Positions 9,709 through 21,000 of a stretch of 64,000 bases of DNA are shown here, piece after piece. The DNA lies in NCBI GenBank assembly GCA_016802295.1, contig JAESIW010000020.1:6418556-6482555 (forward strand). Reading direction: 5' to 3'. The position numbers and the translations under genes are program-made. Source of the stretch: Brachionus rotundiformis (Eukaryota; Rotifera; Eurotatoria; Ploima; Brachionidae). How positions within the stretch are numbered: position 1 is the stretch's first letter; each line of letters begins with the position of its first letter. The notes under the pieces were generated by a model, which made no database searches, was not told the DNA's origin, and saw only the letters and a program-made list of their open reading frames with translations.

Positions 9709-10428
9709 ATGTCTCGTACACAATCAACATTAGAAAGCAGCAACAATCTGATAGAATTGAGGCACCTGAATGAATTTTTAGGCTATTTTTTCGAGTTCTA
9801 CGATCCGAAGACCAACAATTTGCTGGTTGGTAAAGATGCCTTCAAGAATTTTAAGCTCTACTTTGACCATTCTTATAAAGAAATTTGTCTACTGAACGAC
9901 CTAGATGAATTGAATAGTAAAAATTTTATCTACGTTTTAATTGACGTATTTTTTTACATAGAAATGTACTATCTGCATACCAAAATAGCCAAAAAGCATA
10001 CTCGACCATTTTACCAATATCTGAAAATTTTGCTTAAAAAAGATTTCCGTGTTAATGGAGAGCTGATTTCAATCAACGACCTTTACGAGTTGCTAAATAT
10101 GGATCTGAAAATTTCCAAATTTTCAAAAAAGCCTAAGAAATATGAAAAATTTGCCAGTAACGAAACATTGGTAGAGAGCTTAGAAATCGACTTTAATCCA
10201 AGATCGATCACTCAGGTCCTAAGCCCAAATGAGTTTCATGCTTTGCCAAATATTGCTTCGATTCAGCCAAGCATGAATTACAAACATGAGTATCCAAAGT
10301 TTTTCTACTCCCAATCAAAATTAAACTATTATCCTGGTTTCCAGGGCAGTCCTTACAATTACACAAACAGTCTAAACAATTTGAATTCATATTATAGTTT
10401 GTATAATATGTTATCTTTAGTCAAATAG
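9709..10428 (+). CDS. Protein of unknown family, paralogue of the 13102 gene (copy A)
   Basis: Single exon, 239 residues; I do not recognise the family. No signal peptide or convincing membrane helix. Residues about 15-150 are predicted mostly helical and align with the protein at 13102-13818. Shared landmarks are LNEFLGYFFEFY near the start, a central VFFYIEMYYL hydrophobic helix, FYQYLKILLKKDF and DLYELLNMD. The second half is basic, then rich in Asn, Tyr and Ser (NYTNSLNNLNSYYS) and probably disordered. The start ATG follows AT-rich leader sequence. The two copies lie on the same strand 2.7 kb apart, which suggests tandem duplication. Probably soluble and intracellular; no enzyme motif is visible. 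Confidence 0.7.
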   Translation: MSRTQSTLESSNNLIELRHLNEFLGYFFEFYDPKTNNLLVGKDAFKNFKLYFDHSYKEICLLNDLDELNSKNFIYVLIDVFFYIEMYYLHTKIAKKHTRPFYQYLKILLKKDFRVNGELISINDLYELLNMDLKISKFSKKPKKYEKFASNETLVESLEIDFNPRSITQVLSPNEFHALPNIASIQPSMNYKHEYPKFFYSQSKLNYYPGFQGSPYNYTNSLNNLNSYYSLYNMLSLVK

Positions 10429-11159
10429 TTATTTATTGTTTGAAGGTAGTTTAAATAAAATTTATTCATTAGGATTTTTATTTTTATTTTTGACTGGAAA
10501 AATTATTATAAGAAATTTTTAAAAATTAATTAAACATCAAATTATAATTATTCATATATATTCGTATTAATATTAATTTTTTACCATTTTATTCCTCAAT
10601 ATTTCAGCATTCAAGTTAACAAATTCAAAAATGTTATCTATTTTGATATTTTTATTAAATTAATTTATTCAAATAATTAAAAAAAAAGGAAAAAATCCAA
10701 TATATAATTATTTATATTTTAATTTAAGACAAATTTACTTATATCCTATCAAAGTCAATAAAGATTAAAAAAAGTTAAAAGAATTCTACATAGGTTTTTT
10801 AGTTTAATCAGATTGATTTTGTAGGTAATTTAGGAACTGGATAAGCATTTTAGAACTGTCACACATTTAATTTATTAAAAATTTATTTTAACACTCAAAA
10901 ACCGGAGGATTTTTTTCGATCTTTTTTGGTACTTCTTTTTCTTGTTCTTCAATAAATTTAATCTTTTTTTTAAAAAAAAATTTTATTCAAAATTATTATC
11001 ATAAAAATATTATTGTTAATTAATATTGGTTAAAAATTAATTTTATTTTCATACGAAAAAAAAATGCGTTAAACCCGAAGAGAACCTCAAAATCATTGTC
11101 TTTTTTTGATAAAATAAATTAAATACATTGTTAATTATGCTTTTAATTTCAAATTCAAC
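10429..11159. other. Intergenic, AT-rich
   Basis: No gene, RNA or clear repeat seen. Long A and T runs dominate. Confidence 0.5.
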
Positions 11160-11685
11160 TTGATTTCGAAAATTCCTATGGTTAAAAATAAATTTTTGAA
11201 CCATGTCGCCAGGAAAAGCTGCCTTAGAAGTTATTCATCCTTGGCGCATTATACCAATTCAAAAGTCTCTGATGATAGTGATTACGAGAATAATGATAAC
11301 ATTGATAATTATTTTGAAAAAGAAATGGAATGTGTAAATCGCCCTGATTTCTGAAGATGAAGGCTCAGATATTGAAGTACCTTAAGAAGAAGAAGCTAAC
11401 ATCGATAAAACTTCGAAAAATGGAACGATATGAGTAAGATTGAATGACGGAGAAGAGACAAGTCTAAGAAAAAAAATAAATTTTAATGAGAAAGTTGGAC
11501 CAACAAGCTATGCTACGCTTCAAATAAATGAGACAAACCTGTTACTATTTTCGATTAGAAAAGAAGATATATTAGCTCGTTCAGATCGAATGGAAACTGG
11601 TAAATTTTGCCTGGCTCACCAAATATGCGAGTTTTATCGAAAATTTCCAAGCTTGCTTTATACCAGGTTTACAAAGCAAAATTAA
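11160..11685 (+). pseudogene. Second piggyBac transposase relic (N-terminal part)
   Basis: Two short frames on the plus strand together resemble the N-terminus of the piggyBac frame at 1-691. An acidic stretch with SDDSDYENND comes first, then RKKINFNEKVGPTSYATLQ, which parallels RNKIFFNESAGVTRYAE of the other copy. Stops separate the pieces and the catalytic core is absent. It lies between the two unknown paralogues. Short but residue-by-residue similarity supports the call. Confidence 0.55.
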
Positions 11686-12496
11686 AAAAAGACATTTACT
11701 TTTAATTTAATTTTAATTTTTTTTATTTTTCATTACTTATTTTTTTATTAGAAAATAATAAGTAGATAATTTTTAATAACTAAGCAATTATGCATGTTTC
11801 AATTCCTTTCAATTTAAGACGAATATATTAGGTCTTATCAGGTACCCAAGGAAAAAAAATTGTTTTCCTTACAGAAAAAGTTTCAAGTCCTAAAATAGTC
11901 TGGGAAAAAAATGGTAATAAATACAGCAATTTTATAATAAATTATTTTCAAAATTTATCAACATCCAAAAAGCATTAGGGGTCCCTTTTTGTGAATTTAA
12001 TAAATTGTAAAGAAAATTAAAAATGCGCTGATCATACATTTTGCTGGATATTTAATATGAAACTCTGAAATTATGGTCATATAATCAAATATTTTATAAT
12101 TAGAAAATTTTCAGTATTGAACTGGTGTAAATAAGACCCAAAAAGATTATTCAGGATCAATAAGGAGATAGAATGGTTAACAAAAAATATTAAATATATT
12201 AAAGATATTAAAGATCAGACTCGATAAGCTTGCTTTAAAATTTATTTATAAAAATAATTGGCAATCAAGTTCATTTTTGTTTACTAGTTTTTAATTGTAC
12301 CTATAGATAAAACTTTTTCACTAATTTTTTTGAACAATTTGTCAACCAAAACATTTGAACAAACTTTAATAAACAGTTTAGAAAATAAAATAGAAAATTT
12401 TAAAAAAAATAAATTATTTATATGATATATTTCAAATAATCATTTATTTCTATCTATTTATATCTAAAATTGAGGCTTGTTTTAAAAATTGTAATT
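11686..12496. other. Intergenic, AT-rich
   Basis: No gene seen. AT-rich sequence with no repeat that I can identify. Confidence 0.5.
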
Positions 12497-12580
12497 ACGC
12501 ATTAGTCATAGATACCTAAACTTTAGGTATCTATGACTAATGCGTGATGAATGACCGAATTGAATTCGGTCATTCATCAC
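12497..12580. repeat. Two abutting perfect palindromes
   Basis: First palindrome: arms of 24 bp (12497-12520 and 12522-12545) around a single C. Second: arms of 18 bp (12544-12561 and 12563-12580) around a single G, sharing two bases with the first. Both are exact. A smaller inverted pair (ATGACC / GGTCAT) follows near 12622. Such structures extrude cruciforms or fold as hairpins when transcribed. No flanking transposon or gene explains them. Confidence 0.85.
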
Positions 12581-13101
12581 CAAATGCTTTGGGAAACCTA
12601 GACCACGTAATATGACCTTGGTCATCTCAAATGTTAAAACTGTTCTCAAATTAAAAAAATCAATTTATAATGTATTTAAATTATAATTAGCACTTAAATA
12701 TTAATAAAAATAACATTTCTAAGAAAAAACATCGACTTAATAAAATAAAATTTTAATAAATGATAATTTTTCTAAAATCACACCAAATTTTACGGGTTAT
12801 TAAATACCAATTAAAATACCAACTTAACGTGTCTCATGTTTAAATTTTAATAATAAGTAATTAATTAAAAATGATAACTTGAGTAGACAAAAAATATAAA
12901 CAAACATTACCAAATGTTGATTTTGATTTCACTTGGATAGCATCAATTGTTTACTGGAAAAAACTCTTGGAACGAATGGAATAACTAATTAATTAACAAG
13001 TGATGCGTTTCTTAATTCTGTAAGCAAAGTTAAAATCATTTATAAATTATGTTTCTTTATGAAAATGATAAATTTTTAAAATTAAATAAATTGTAATTAA
13101 G
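12581..13101. other. Intergenic, upstream of copy B
   Basis: AT-rich; no gene seen. It must contain the promoter of the gene at 13102. Confidence 0.5.
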
Positions 13102-13818
13102 ATGGATGAATTGAATAAATTTTTGAATTTTGTCTTTAGTTATTATAAGCTTGAATCAAATAGCATTAAAATTGTTCAAGAAAATTTGAACAAATTCAGA
13201 GAATTCAATCCACAAGCAGATGAAAAAGTTTGCAAAATAGCTGGCCAGGTTCGCTTGACCCAACATAACATACTATCTTGTCTTCTGGTAGTGTTTTTTT
13301 ATCTAGATGATGAGTTTTTGAAAAAGAATAAAACTCAATCTCTTGATTTTTATGAATATTTACAGATCATGGTTAGACCTGGATTTAAGGTCAATAATGA
13401 GCAGATTCCATTTGACTATTTGTATGAATTGCTAAATATTGAACAATTTTGTCTGGATCTGCTCAAATCGTCCAGAAAAAACACCAAAAATCTTGATAAT
13501 ATGGATCCAAATTTGGAAAATAATCCTTCAGGTGAAGATTTATGCGAACAAGAGAAAGAAGACGACACAGCTTTGCCATATCCATTGACAGACAAGCTAA
13601 GCGAAATTGCTAAAAATGCTTCTGATTATTCAGAATCGGAAACATTCGGACATATAGGATTTGTTGAAGAGTCAAAATATCAAAAGAATGTTTTAAGTTC
13701 GCAAAGTTCAAAATTTTCCCAAAAACCAAATTTTTCAAAATCCGAAGCTCATTTCCAAAATATCAATTCTAAAGGTTTTTTATCAAGTAAATTGAATTTT
13801 TTTTCAAAGAAAATTTAG
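13102..13818 (+). CDS. Protein of unknown family, paralogue of the 9709 gene (copy B)
   Basis: Single exon, 238 residues. Residues 1-115 align with copy A: LNKFLNFVFSYY at the N-terminus, a central LLVVFFYLDDEFL helix, FYEYLQIMVRPGFKVN and DYLYELLNIE. The spacing of these blocks is kept but identity is modest, so the duplication is old. The C-terminal half is first acidic (EDLCEQEKEDD), then Ser/Phe/Lys-rich and probably disordered, and differs from copy A. No signal peptide, membrane anchor or catalytic motif is visible. The pattern, a helical N-terminal domain kept and a tail free to change, suggests a protein-binding module. Function unknown. Confidence 0.7.
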   Translation: MDELNKFLNFVFSYYKLESNSIKIVQENLNKFREFNPQADEKVCKIAGQVRLTQHNILSCLLVVFFYLDDEFLKKNKTQSLDFYEYLQIMVRPGFKVNNEQIPFDYLYELLNIEQFCLDLLKSSRKNTKNLDNMDPNLENNPSGEDLCEQEKEDDTALPYPLTDKLSEIAKNASDYSESETFGHIGFVEESKYQKNVLSSQSSKFSQKPNFSKSEAHFQNINSKGFLSSKLNFFSKKI

Positions 13819-14040
13819 TACAAAAATCCTGTTATTATGTTAGAATTAGGTATTAGAATAAATCTTATCAAAATGAAGAGTAACGCATTTTTTCCCCTTT
13901 TTTTTACCAAGTTTCCTAATTTTTTAGGAGTTAAATTTTTAATATTGACACTTTTATTTATTTGTATATCTGTACTGAGCTAAAGCTCATTCAGATTGAA
14001 TAAAAAAATAAATAAATTACAAATAAGAAAAAAAATTAAG
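13819..14040. other. 3' flank of copy B
   Basis: AT-rich non-coding DNA with an AATAAA-like motif near 13857. Nothing else seen. Confidence 0.4.
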
Positions 14041-14330
14041 TTAGATTTGAGACTGTTAGTAGTTTGAGTTTATCATAGGCCTCATGATGTAAAATATTAA
14101 TCGTTTTTTAGTTTTAGGATAGAACAAACTGCTGAATTTTGAATTTCTTCTAATTTTTTTGACATTAGTTTCTGAGCAAGAGTTAAGACATGGAAAATAT
14201 TGATCCAATCAAAGACTTCTTTAGGTTACCTAATGTGTTAAATTTAAGGTCCCATTTTTTATTTGATAAGATTTTTTTTAAATTTTACCTAGAATTACAA
14301 CGTTCTTTAATATCTTCCATCATTGAAAAT
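14041..14330 (-). pseudogene. LINE 3' relic, copy 1
   Basis: Minus-strand sequence that parallels the better preserved relic at 14615-15050 (shared stretches such as GACTGTTAGTA and GAGTTAAGACATG). It is broken by stops in all frames and is recognised mainly through that neighbour. Confidence 0.45.
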
Positions 14331-14614
14331 ATTATTATTATTATTAATTTGTATTTGCTATAGCCTTCAGATTAAAAAAAAATAATTAAAAGTGTAATTA
14401 AAATAAAATAAAATTGAAAATAGAGGAAAATTAAAATTAGCTTGAAATAGAGAATTAAAGATAAATGTTTAAATGTTTGATTGTTCAGGGAAAAAAGAAG
14501 AAATAGTAAGGTAGCAATTACACAATGGAGTCGGGTATTCGATATACCTTGATTCAAAACCCGCTTTGTATTTCCTCACCAGTCTGGCTACCAATGGATC
14601 AAGCCTGCTCCAAC
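14331..14614. other. AT-rich spacer between LINE relics
   Basis: No gene seen. A less AT-rich stretch near 14520-14600 has a weak tRNA B-box-like sequence on the minus strand, too poor to call. Confidence 0.3.
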
Positions 14615-15050
14615 TTATCTCTCACTCAAATCAAAAAGTCGATTGGAGACTGTTAGTAATTTAAGTTTATGTAAGGCCTCGTGATGTAATATATTTGAGG
14701 GTATGTCGTATTTTAGATTTAGAAAAGATCGAAAAGCTGAATTTTGGATTGCCTGTATTCTTTTAATATTAATTTCAGAAAATGAGTTAAGACATGAAAA
14801 AGTATAATCCAAAATGAATCCAACTAAAGATTTGTAAAGATTTCCTAAAGTTTTATAATTTAGATCACATTTTTTATTAGATAAAATCTTTATTAGATTG
14901 AGCCTTTATTTCATCTATCATTGGTTTAAAATTTAATTTAGAATCCAATTTTAGCCCAAGAAATTTTGTCTCTTTTTGTCTAATAATTTTATTTCCATAG
15001 ATTCTTAACTTTAGATCAGCCTTTTCCTTGTCCTAGTAACATGAGCAAAA
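14615..15050 (-). pseudogene. LINE reverse transcriptase C-terminal relic, copy 2
   Basis: The minus strand reads ETKFLGLKLDSKLNF near 14960, then NLYKSLVGFILDYTFS, and RIQAIQNSAFRSFLNL near 14750. This order (FLG-x-x-L-D, L-Y-x-S-L-V, I-Q-x-x-Q-N-x-A-x-R) is that of the RT thumb and C-terminus of Jockey/CR1-type LINEs. A frameshift and stops separate the pieces. No endonuclease or active-site part is nearby. Confidence 0.6.
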
Positions 15051-15560
15051 AGTTTTATAGCGATGCTTCATGTATGAATCTCTAACACTTATTGCATAAT
15101 TTTTAAATTAAGACATTTACAAATCCATTTAACTCAATTAATCGATATCGATTCAATTTTGATTGCCTTTATTTAATTTCAATAAATCAGCTAAGTGTAA
15201 TATCAAATTATCATATATTTTATATCAATTTGAAGGGCAGTGCTAGTTAAATTAAAAATCTATTATAATTTAATATATTTCTTACATATTATATTAGAAA
15301 ATAATATTACTTATAATTTTATATCAAATATAATAATAGAATTTTTTTATTTCAAATAATTCTTCAACTATTTACTTAGATGATATATATAATTTATAAA
15401 ATTGAAAATATAAGTAATTCTTAAAAATGCTTTAAAATTTTTAATTTAATTTAATATTAAATAATTAATTTTTAATTTTTTACTTCATGTAAATCTTGTA
15501 AAGACAACAAAATTTTATACTTTTTGTACTAAATTTTAAATTTTTTAATAAGTTTTCTCA
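15051..15560. other. AT-rich, no gene seen
   Basis: Very AT-rich non-coding DNA without recognisable features. Confidence 0.4.
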
Positions 15561-15616
15561 ATAATCTAAAAAAAGACGATTCACTTCAGCATGGACCAGT
15601 TGATTCCAGCTTAGTA

Positions 15617-15835
15617 ATGTTTCAAACAGATGACATAAATAACACTAGCCAGATTAATTTTTTAAAATCAATTAATAAAAGTCTTGTAACCAATTCACAG
15701 GTTTTTTTGCCAAGAGATTATAGAAGTGAATTTGTCCAAGTGAATATGAATGAAAGAAATAATAATGATTCATCTGTTAAAGACCAGATCAGTAGACGGC
15801 TTTTTAACAAATTAAAAGCAAGCACATTTTCTTAA
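15617..15835 (+). CDS. Small hypothetical frame, possible terminal exon
   Basis: 72 codons with polar, Asn-rich composition, ending in a basic QISRRLFNKLKAS stretch. The frame is open upstream to about 15535, and two acceptor-like AG sites (after CACTTCAG and TTCCAG) lie just before it. It could be the last exon of an otherwise unseen plus-strand gene rather than a short gene. No similarity to a known family or to the paralogues at 9709 and 13102 is evident. It may also be chance. Confidence 0.25.
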   Translation: MFQTDDINNTSQINFLKSINKSLVTNSQVFLPRDYRSEFVQVNMNERNNNDSSVKDQISRRLFNKLKASTFS

Positions 15836-16867
15836 ATAAAATATTTTTTATAACAAAAAGGATTATTTTAAAGTATTTACCTCATTTCGTTACACATTTA
15901 TTACACATATTTGAAAACAAACTTTTTTGTATCAATTAATTACAAATCAATTACATTTTATTTTCCTAACATTCTCTTTTAAATCAAATTTTAACATCTA
16001 AATGTTTTCATAGGTTAACTGTAATAAATCATAAAACCTAACAAACACGGTTCTGGTACGGCAACAAAAACCATCTTACCTGTATTTTAAGATTTAAGCT
16101 CAACTTCTTTCAATATTAATTTTCAAAAATAAAGTTTAACACTTAATAAAACATTAATGCATATATTATCTGTATCTAATAAAATAAAACACTTGGTAAG
16201 TTCAACAAATAAAAAGCTGGTAAATAAAATAAATTGTTTAAAAAAAATTAAAAAATTAAACTTAAAATTTGATTGTAGTTCTAAAACTGAAGAAAATCTA
16301 GATATAAAGAAATAACTTAAAATATACTAACATAGCTGACTAGCATAACGAGGATGTGTTGGCAAATGGGAAAACTTAATAATGTTTAAACCAGATTAGT
16401 CGACTAAATTTTTGTTGCTAAAAACTAGCCGACTATACTAGCTTGGTTTGATTTCGACCCATCATTACTTGAATTGATCTAAAGCAAAGGCCTAGCATCT
16501 TCTACTGTGTCTTTTAAATCATTATCTTAAATGCTTGCACTTGGCATTTTAAAGTTAATTTTTCATTAAATAAAATAATTTTAATTTTACATTGAGCTAT
16601 TTCGACACTCATAAAAAGTATCAAAAATTAAAAAGAATATGTTTTTTAATAATTTAGTGGTCTTCTTAATCAAATAAACATCATTTTTATTTAGTATTAT
16701 CTAATTAAGTATCAAGCTTTATTTTTACGGATTATTTTAAAAATTGCTTACATTTTTTTATTTATTGGGATATTATGATAAAAAATTGTTTATTTAATTA
16801 TAATTGGCCTTTTAATTTTAGGTTAATTTTTTTTAATTTAATACTTTAAATTGTAAAAAGTTAATTA
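15836..16867. other. Intergenic, no gene seen
   Basis: AT-rich. A weak imperfect hairpin lies at 16388-16450 (AAACCA ... TGGTTT around two GTCG/CGAC-like blocks). Nothing else stands out. Confidence 0.4.
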
Positions 16868-18011
16868 TCATTGATTTCTTACTCTGCAAATAAATCTATG
16901 GAGTGAATCTTCATTTGTAATATTAGTGTAAAAACAATCATTTTTAAAATAGGTTAGTTCAGTATCTTTATCACTTAAATCTAATGGGCAAAATAAATCG
17001 CTGTATTGAATTTTTATTTGGCCATTTTTTTGGTCTTTCCATTCTGCATCATTGTCTTTTTTATCTAATTGAGCTAACCAATAAATATTTTGATCATTTG
17101 TATCTAGAAGATAGTTTTTCAAACAATTTTTTATTTCTTCATCCGGTACAGAACCTATGCTCCAGTCAGTGCTTTTAAATTTAGCTCTGCTTTCACAATC
17201 ACTTTTGGCATCACCCCATTTTTTTTCGTAGTTTGAAAAATAAAAGCAGTGATTATCACATATAAGCGTGTCTTTAGGACATATTTCTACACATCGATTT
17301 GAATCAAATCTTTCATTAGTTTCACATTGGCAAATGCCACTTCGACAAGTTAATAATTCATTATTATATTTACACTGATATGTATAATTGCATGGACTGC
17401 CATTAGATCCTGCATCTACACAAGATTCTCCATTCCAATATTTATCTAGAGAGCCTTGGCAATCGCAAATGCTTAATGTTTCATTAGAAGGACAGTTGCA
17501 TCTTTTTGTATTATCAAGGCAAAATAAATTTTCTGACAAATTACACTCATTGTCTGAATTGCATGTCAATGTAGAATAAGTTATTCTACATTCTTCATTT
17601 ATAGAGTCCCAAGTGTGTGTATTTACATTACAAAGACATTTGTTGCTTTGACAAGTAAGGCCTTTCTGAATAGAACATTGCCAATTGCTGTCACAAACTT
17701 GATTGAGCGATTTTTTTGTTTTACACTCAGAAGTAACATTTGAAAAATATTCATTTGTATTACAAATGCAATATTTTTCAATCGAATGGCAAAACATTGG
17801 TTTTAAACACATAGTATCATTATCACAATTCTGAAATTCACCTAGACGTGCCACACACTTCATATTTCCTTCGCTATAATATTGATTGGAAGAACATGAA
17901 CAAATGCTGTTATTACAAATTGTCAAATCTGAGTCAAGACATTCTGAGTCTTGATTGCATGATTCCAAATGTCTTTTCTTATTTTGGCATTTGTTTCCAT
18001 TCCAGAATTGG
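16868..18011 (-). CDS. EB/lectin gene exon 6: last modules and C-type lectin domain
   Basis: Terminal exon. It joins exon 5 across a 49-bp intron (18012-18060), restoring SLQFWNGNKCQ. It carries one more copy of the long cysteine super-module, then the C-type lectin domain from about 17280 to the stop at 16868. The lectin fold has the expected six to eight Cys and a Trp-Leu-Ala-x-Leu core. The EPN or QPD sugar-specificity tripeptide and a WND motif are not seen, so calcium-dependent sugar binding is doubtful. Confidence 0.7.
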
Positions 18012-21000
18012 CTTGAAAAAAAATTAAATAAATGATATCTAATTTCAAGATAAACAGTACAGAGAATAATTGGAACAAATGCATGAACCATCAATACAAA
18101 GAGTATTTTGTGTTTTGGTTTGACATTCGTAATCATTTGAACAAAAATTAGTATAATTTTTGGCTGGAGAACAGTAAGAACCGTCCCAGAATTCTTCAGA
18201 GTCAACAGCCCTATTACAGTCGCACATGCCATCGCTTGAAGACTCTGGACAATTGCATCCATCGTTAATGCATTTCAAGTTTTGATCTGGATTGCATGGA
18301 CCACCAGTTAAACAAGATTTTTTAGCATAGGTCAATAGGCACTTTTGTTGCGAACTTGACCATGTATGAGACAAAGAGCCACAAGCACATCGATCACCAT
18401 TGCAAATAAGACCAAGATCATTTCTACAATGTAGATCTTTTTCACAATAGTTATTATTAAGCTTTTGATCGACGCATTTTTTTTCTGAGTCATCATAATA
18501 TTTATTTCCTTGACAAAGACAATTTGTTCCATTGCAGATCATATCTTGCAGACACATGTCATTATAATAACATGGTTCCAATTCACTAAGTCTATTCTGG
18601 CACTTGTTATTTGAAAAATATTTTGTAGTATCACAAATACAGTGGGTTAGGTTACAAATTGTCAATTGTGAATCCAAGCATTCAGTTGTATCTCTACATT
18701 CTTCCAAATAAAGTTTCTTTGGCAAGCATTTAGAACCATTGAAATATTCACTTAAAAGAAAAAAAACTAGTTCATTTTTTCTTATTTAAATTTAAAAAAT
18801 TATTTTCTCAAAAAATAAAAAATTATTTAGTAATTGCTATTTTTATCCTAAAATATTTCGGATTATTATTAAATGGGTATTTATATTACTTATTTGGGTG
18901 TTAAAAAAAAACATTTTTTGGGTATTTATTTTTTGTCAAATTTATTGAAAAAGAAATAAAAACTGGGTGCATAAAAATTATTATTGAGTAATATAAAAAT
19001 GATTTTTGGGTATTATAAAAAATAAAAAAAATTATTCACTAATAAATGCTTTTTTTGCTAAGGTAAGTCTGTCCCTCTTCCTCATTTTTCTCATTAATTT
19101 TGAAAAGATCTAAATTATTTTTTCTTTTATAGAACGAACGTAACTTATGTATAATGATCAAATCAAAAATGAAATGGAGCATGCAAGTTATGGTAGCAAC
19201 CAAAAAAGCTAATATGCTGCTGGGACAATTATCTAATTGGTACGTTCAAAAAGCTTAAGACCTCATTTTGGGTACGCAGCGGCTGCTCGGTGTTCTTTCA
19301 CGTAGAAGGTACAAATAAGAGCTACAAAATTGGTCAAGTCATTTAAGCATCTAGAAGAGACTGCCTACCATGAGCAAGAGAAGAGAGAGAGGAGATTTTT
19401 TCGAAGGGTCTACCTTTTCACCGCACTAAAAATATCTTTAAGTGCACCAAAAAAAAATTGATTACACCAACATTATTAAAACACTAAATTTTTAAAATGG
19501 ACCAAGTTTTTTAAAAATGCACTTAATTTTTAAAAATTATTATCTGTTATCTGTACTTATAAACCATTTAATGAGTCTAATGATGGTAAAGAGTCTAATG
19601 GAGTCATTTAATTCTTCTATTAAATGCACAAAAATACAAAGTGTGGATTTTCTTTTTATATTGACTAAAATGATGAAATATTATTCTATTCAAAATTATA
19701 GTTTTTCTACAATCCCAAAGCCAGATTCAAAATGTATTAAATTATCTAAGAAATTTTCTAAATTTGAAAATTTTAGTTGTGTAAGGCAAAATGAATAGAA
19801 TTTGCTCTGGAAAACGTTTTAAAAAATGATGAATTTATTAATAAACCTAAACAAGGTAGTCAAAAATGGCCGAATCAGCTTTAATAAAATCGAATTAATT
19901 TTTTTATACTTAATTTACTTAATTAACTATTAAAATAATTACAACTTTTATAAATTTTTTTAATTGTTATTTTTTTAATAATAAATGATAATAACTTTGG
20001 TGCATTGAATATAAGTGCTTAAAATCAATAGTGTGTTGGTCAGACTTTTTGGAGCGCTGAAGCATCAATCCCTCTTTTCAAATATTTCAAGATGAATCGG
20101 CACATAATTTAATCAAAGTGAATTGGCACAACCCAAGGAAACTTGCAATTTGATGAGCTGTTCTGGTCCAGCGAGTAGCTGCAATAGCGATCTCTATATG
20201 AGTCTTCGTTTGGTGAAATAGACCACTGTAGTTTATTACTATTATTATAAAAATCAATCAGAATTTGAATTTATAAATAGCTTTTTAGCCACATATTAAT
20301 AAATTATATTTATATTTAATTAATGTTTTTGAGCACCTAGTCTTACAACTCTTTGAGATGACAAATATCAAACGATTCTTATCAAAAAAGCCCCCAAATT
20401 CATATGAATTCACAATTATTTTTTTATTTCTTAATAATATGAAAGCATTTTTATTAAATTTATAAAATTATTTTTGTTTAGATGTTAGTAAAATTTAAAA
20501 ATTAAAAAAATAATGTTTTTTTAGAAGAAACACTTTTAAATTTAAACATACACCTATGGTAAACTTTAACGCAGTAATCAATGGCGAAAACGACCGATTT
20601 TCTGTCTAATTACCAATACTAAATCTTTAGAATAAATTTTAACCAAAAATAAAAAATAGCCAAGTTCTTATTTATGATCGCTTTAAAATAGATGTTTGAT
20701 TAAATTATAAGTGCCTCATTTAATTAGATTGATGAGTCTTTTTAAAGATATTTACAATAAAAAAGAATCAAAAAAATATCAGTTTCTCATCAGCATCTTA
20801 AATTATGTATGCAACAATATTCTGAATTCTCCAAAAATAAAAAGTATGCATTCATGGCCTCATAACCAAAAACATGGTACAAAAAAGAGCTTAATGGAAA
20901 TTTTGAAAAGAATTATCATTGTGGTTTCATTATCCGAAAAATAAATTTTTTTGAATATTTAAAAAATTGAATTAAGCCAGTTAAAACTCTTAAACTTTTA

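Noticed and set aside
10208..10390. 60-codon Cys-rich minus-strand frame
   Set aside because: Fully inside and antisense to the paralogue A gene; no signal or known fold.
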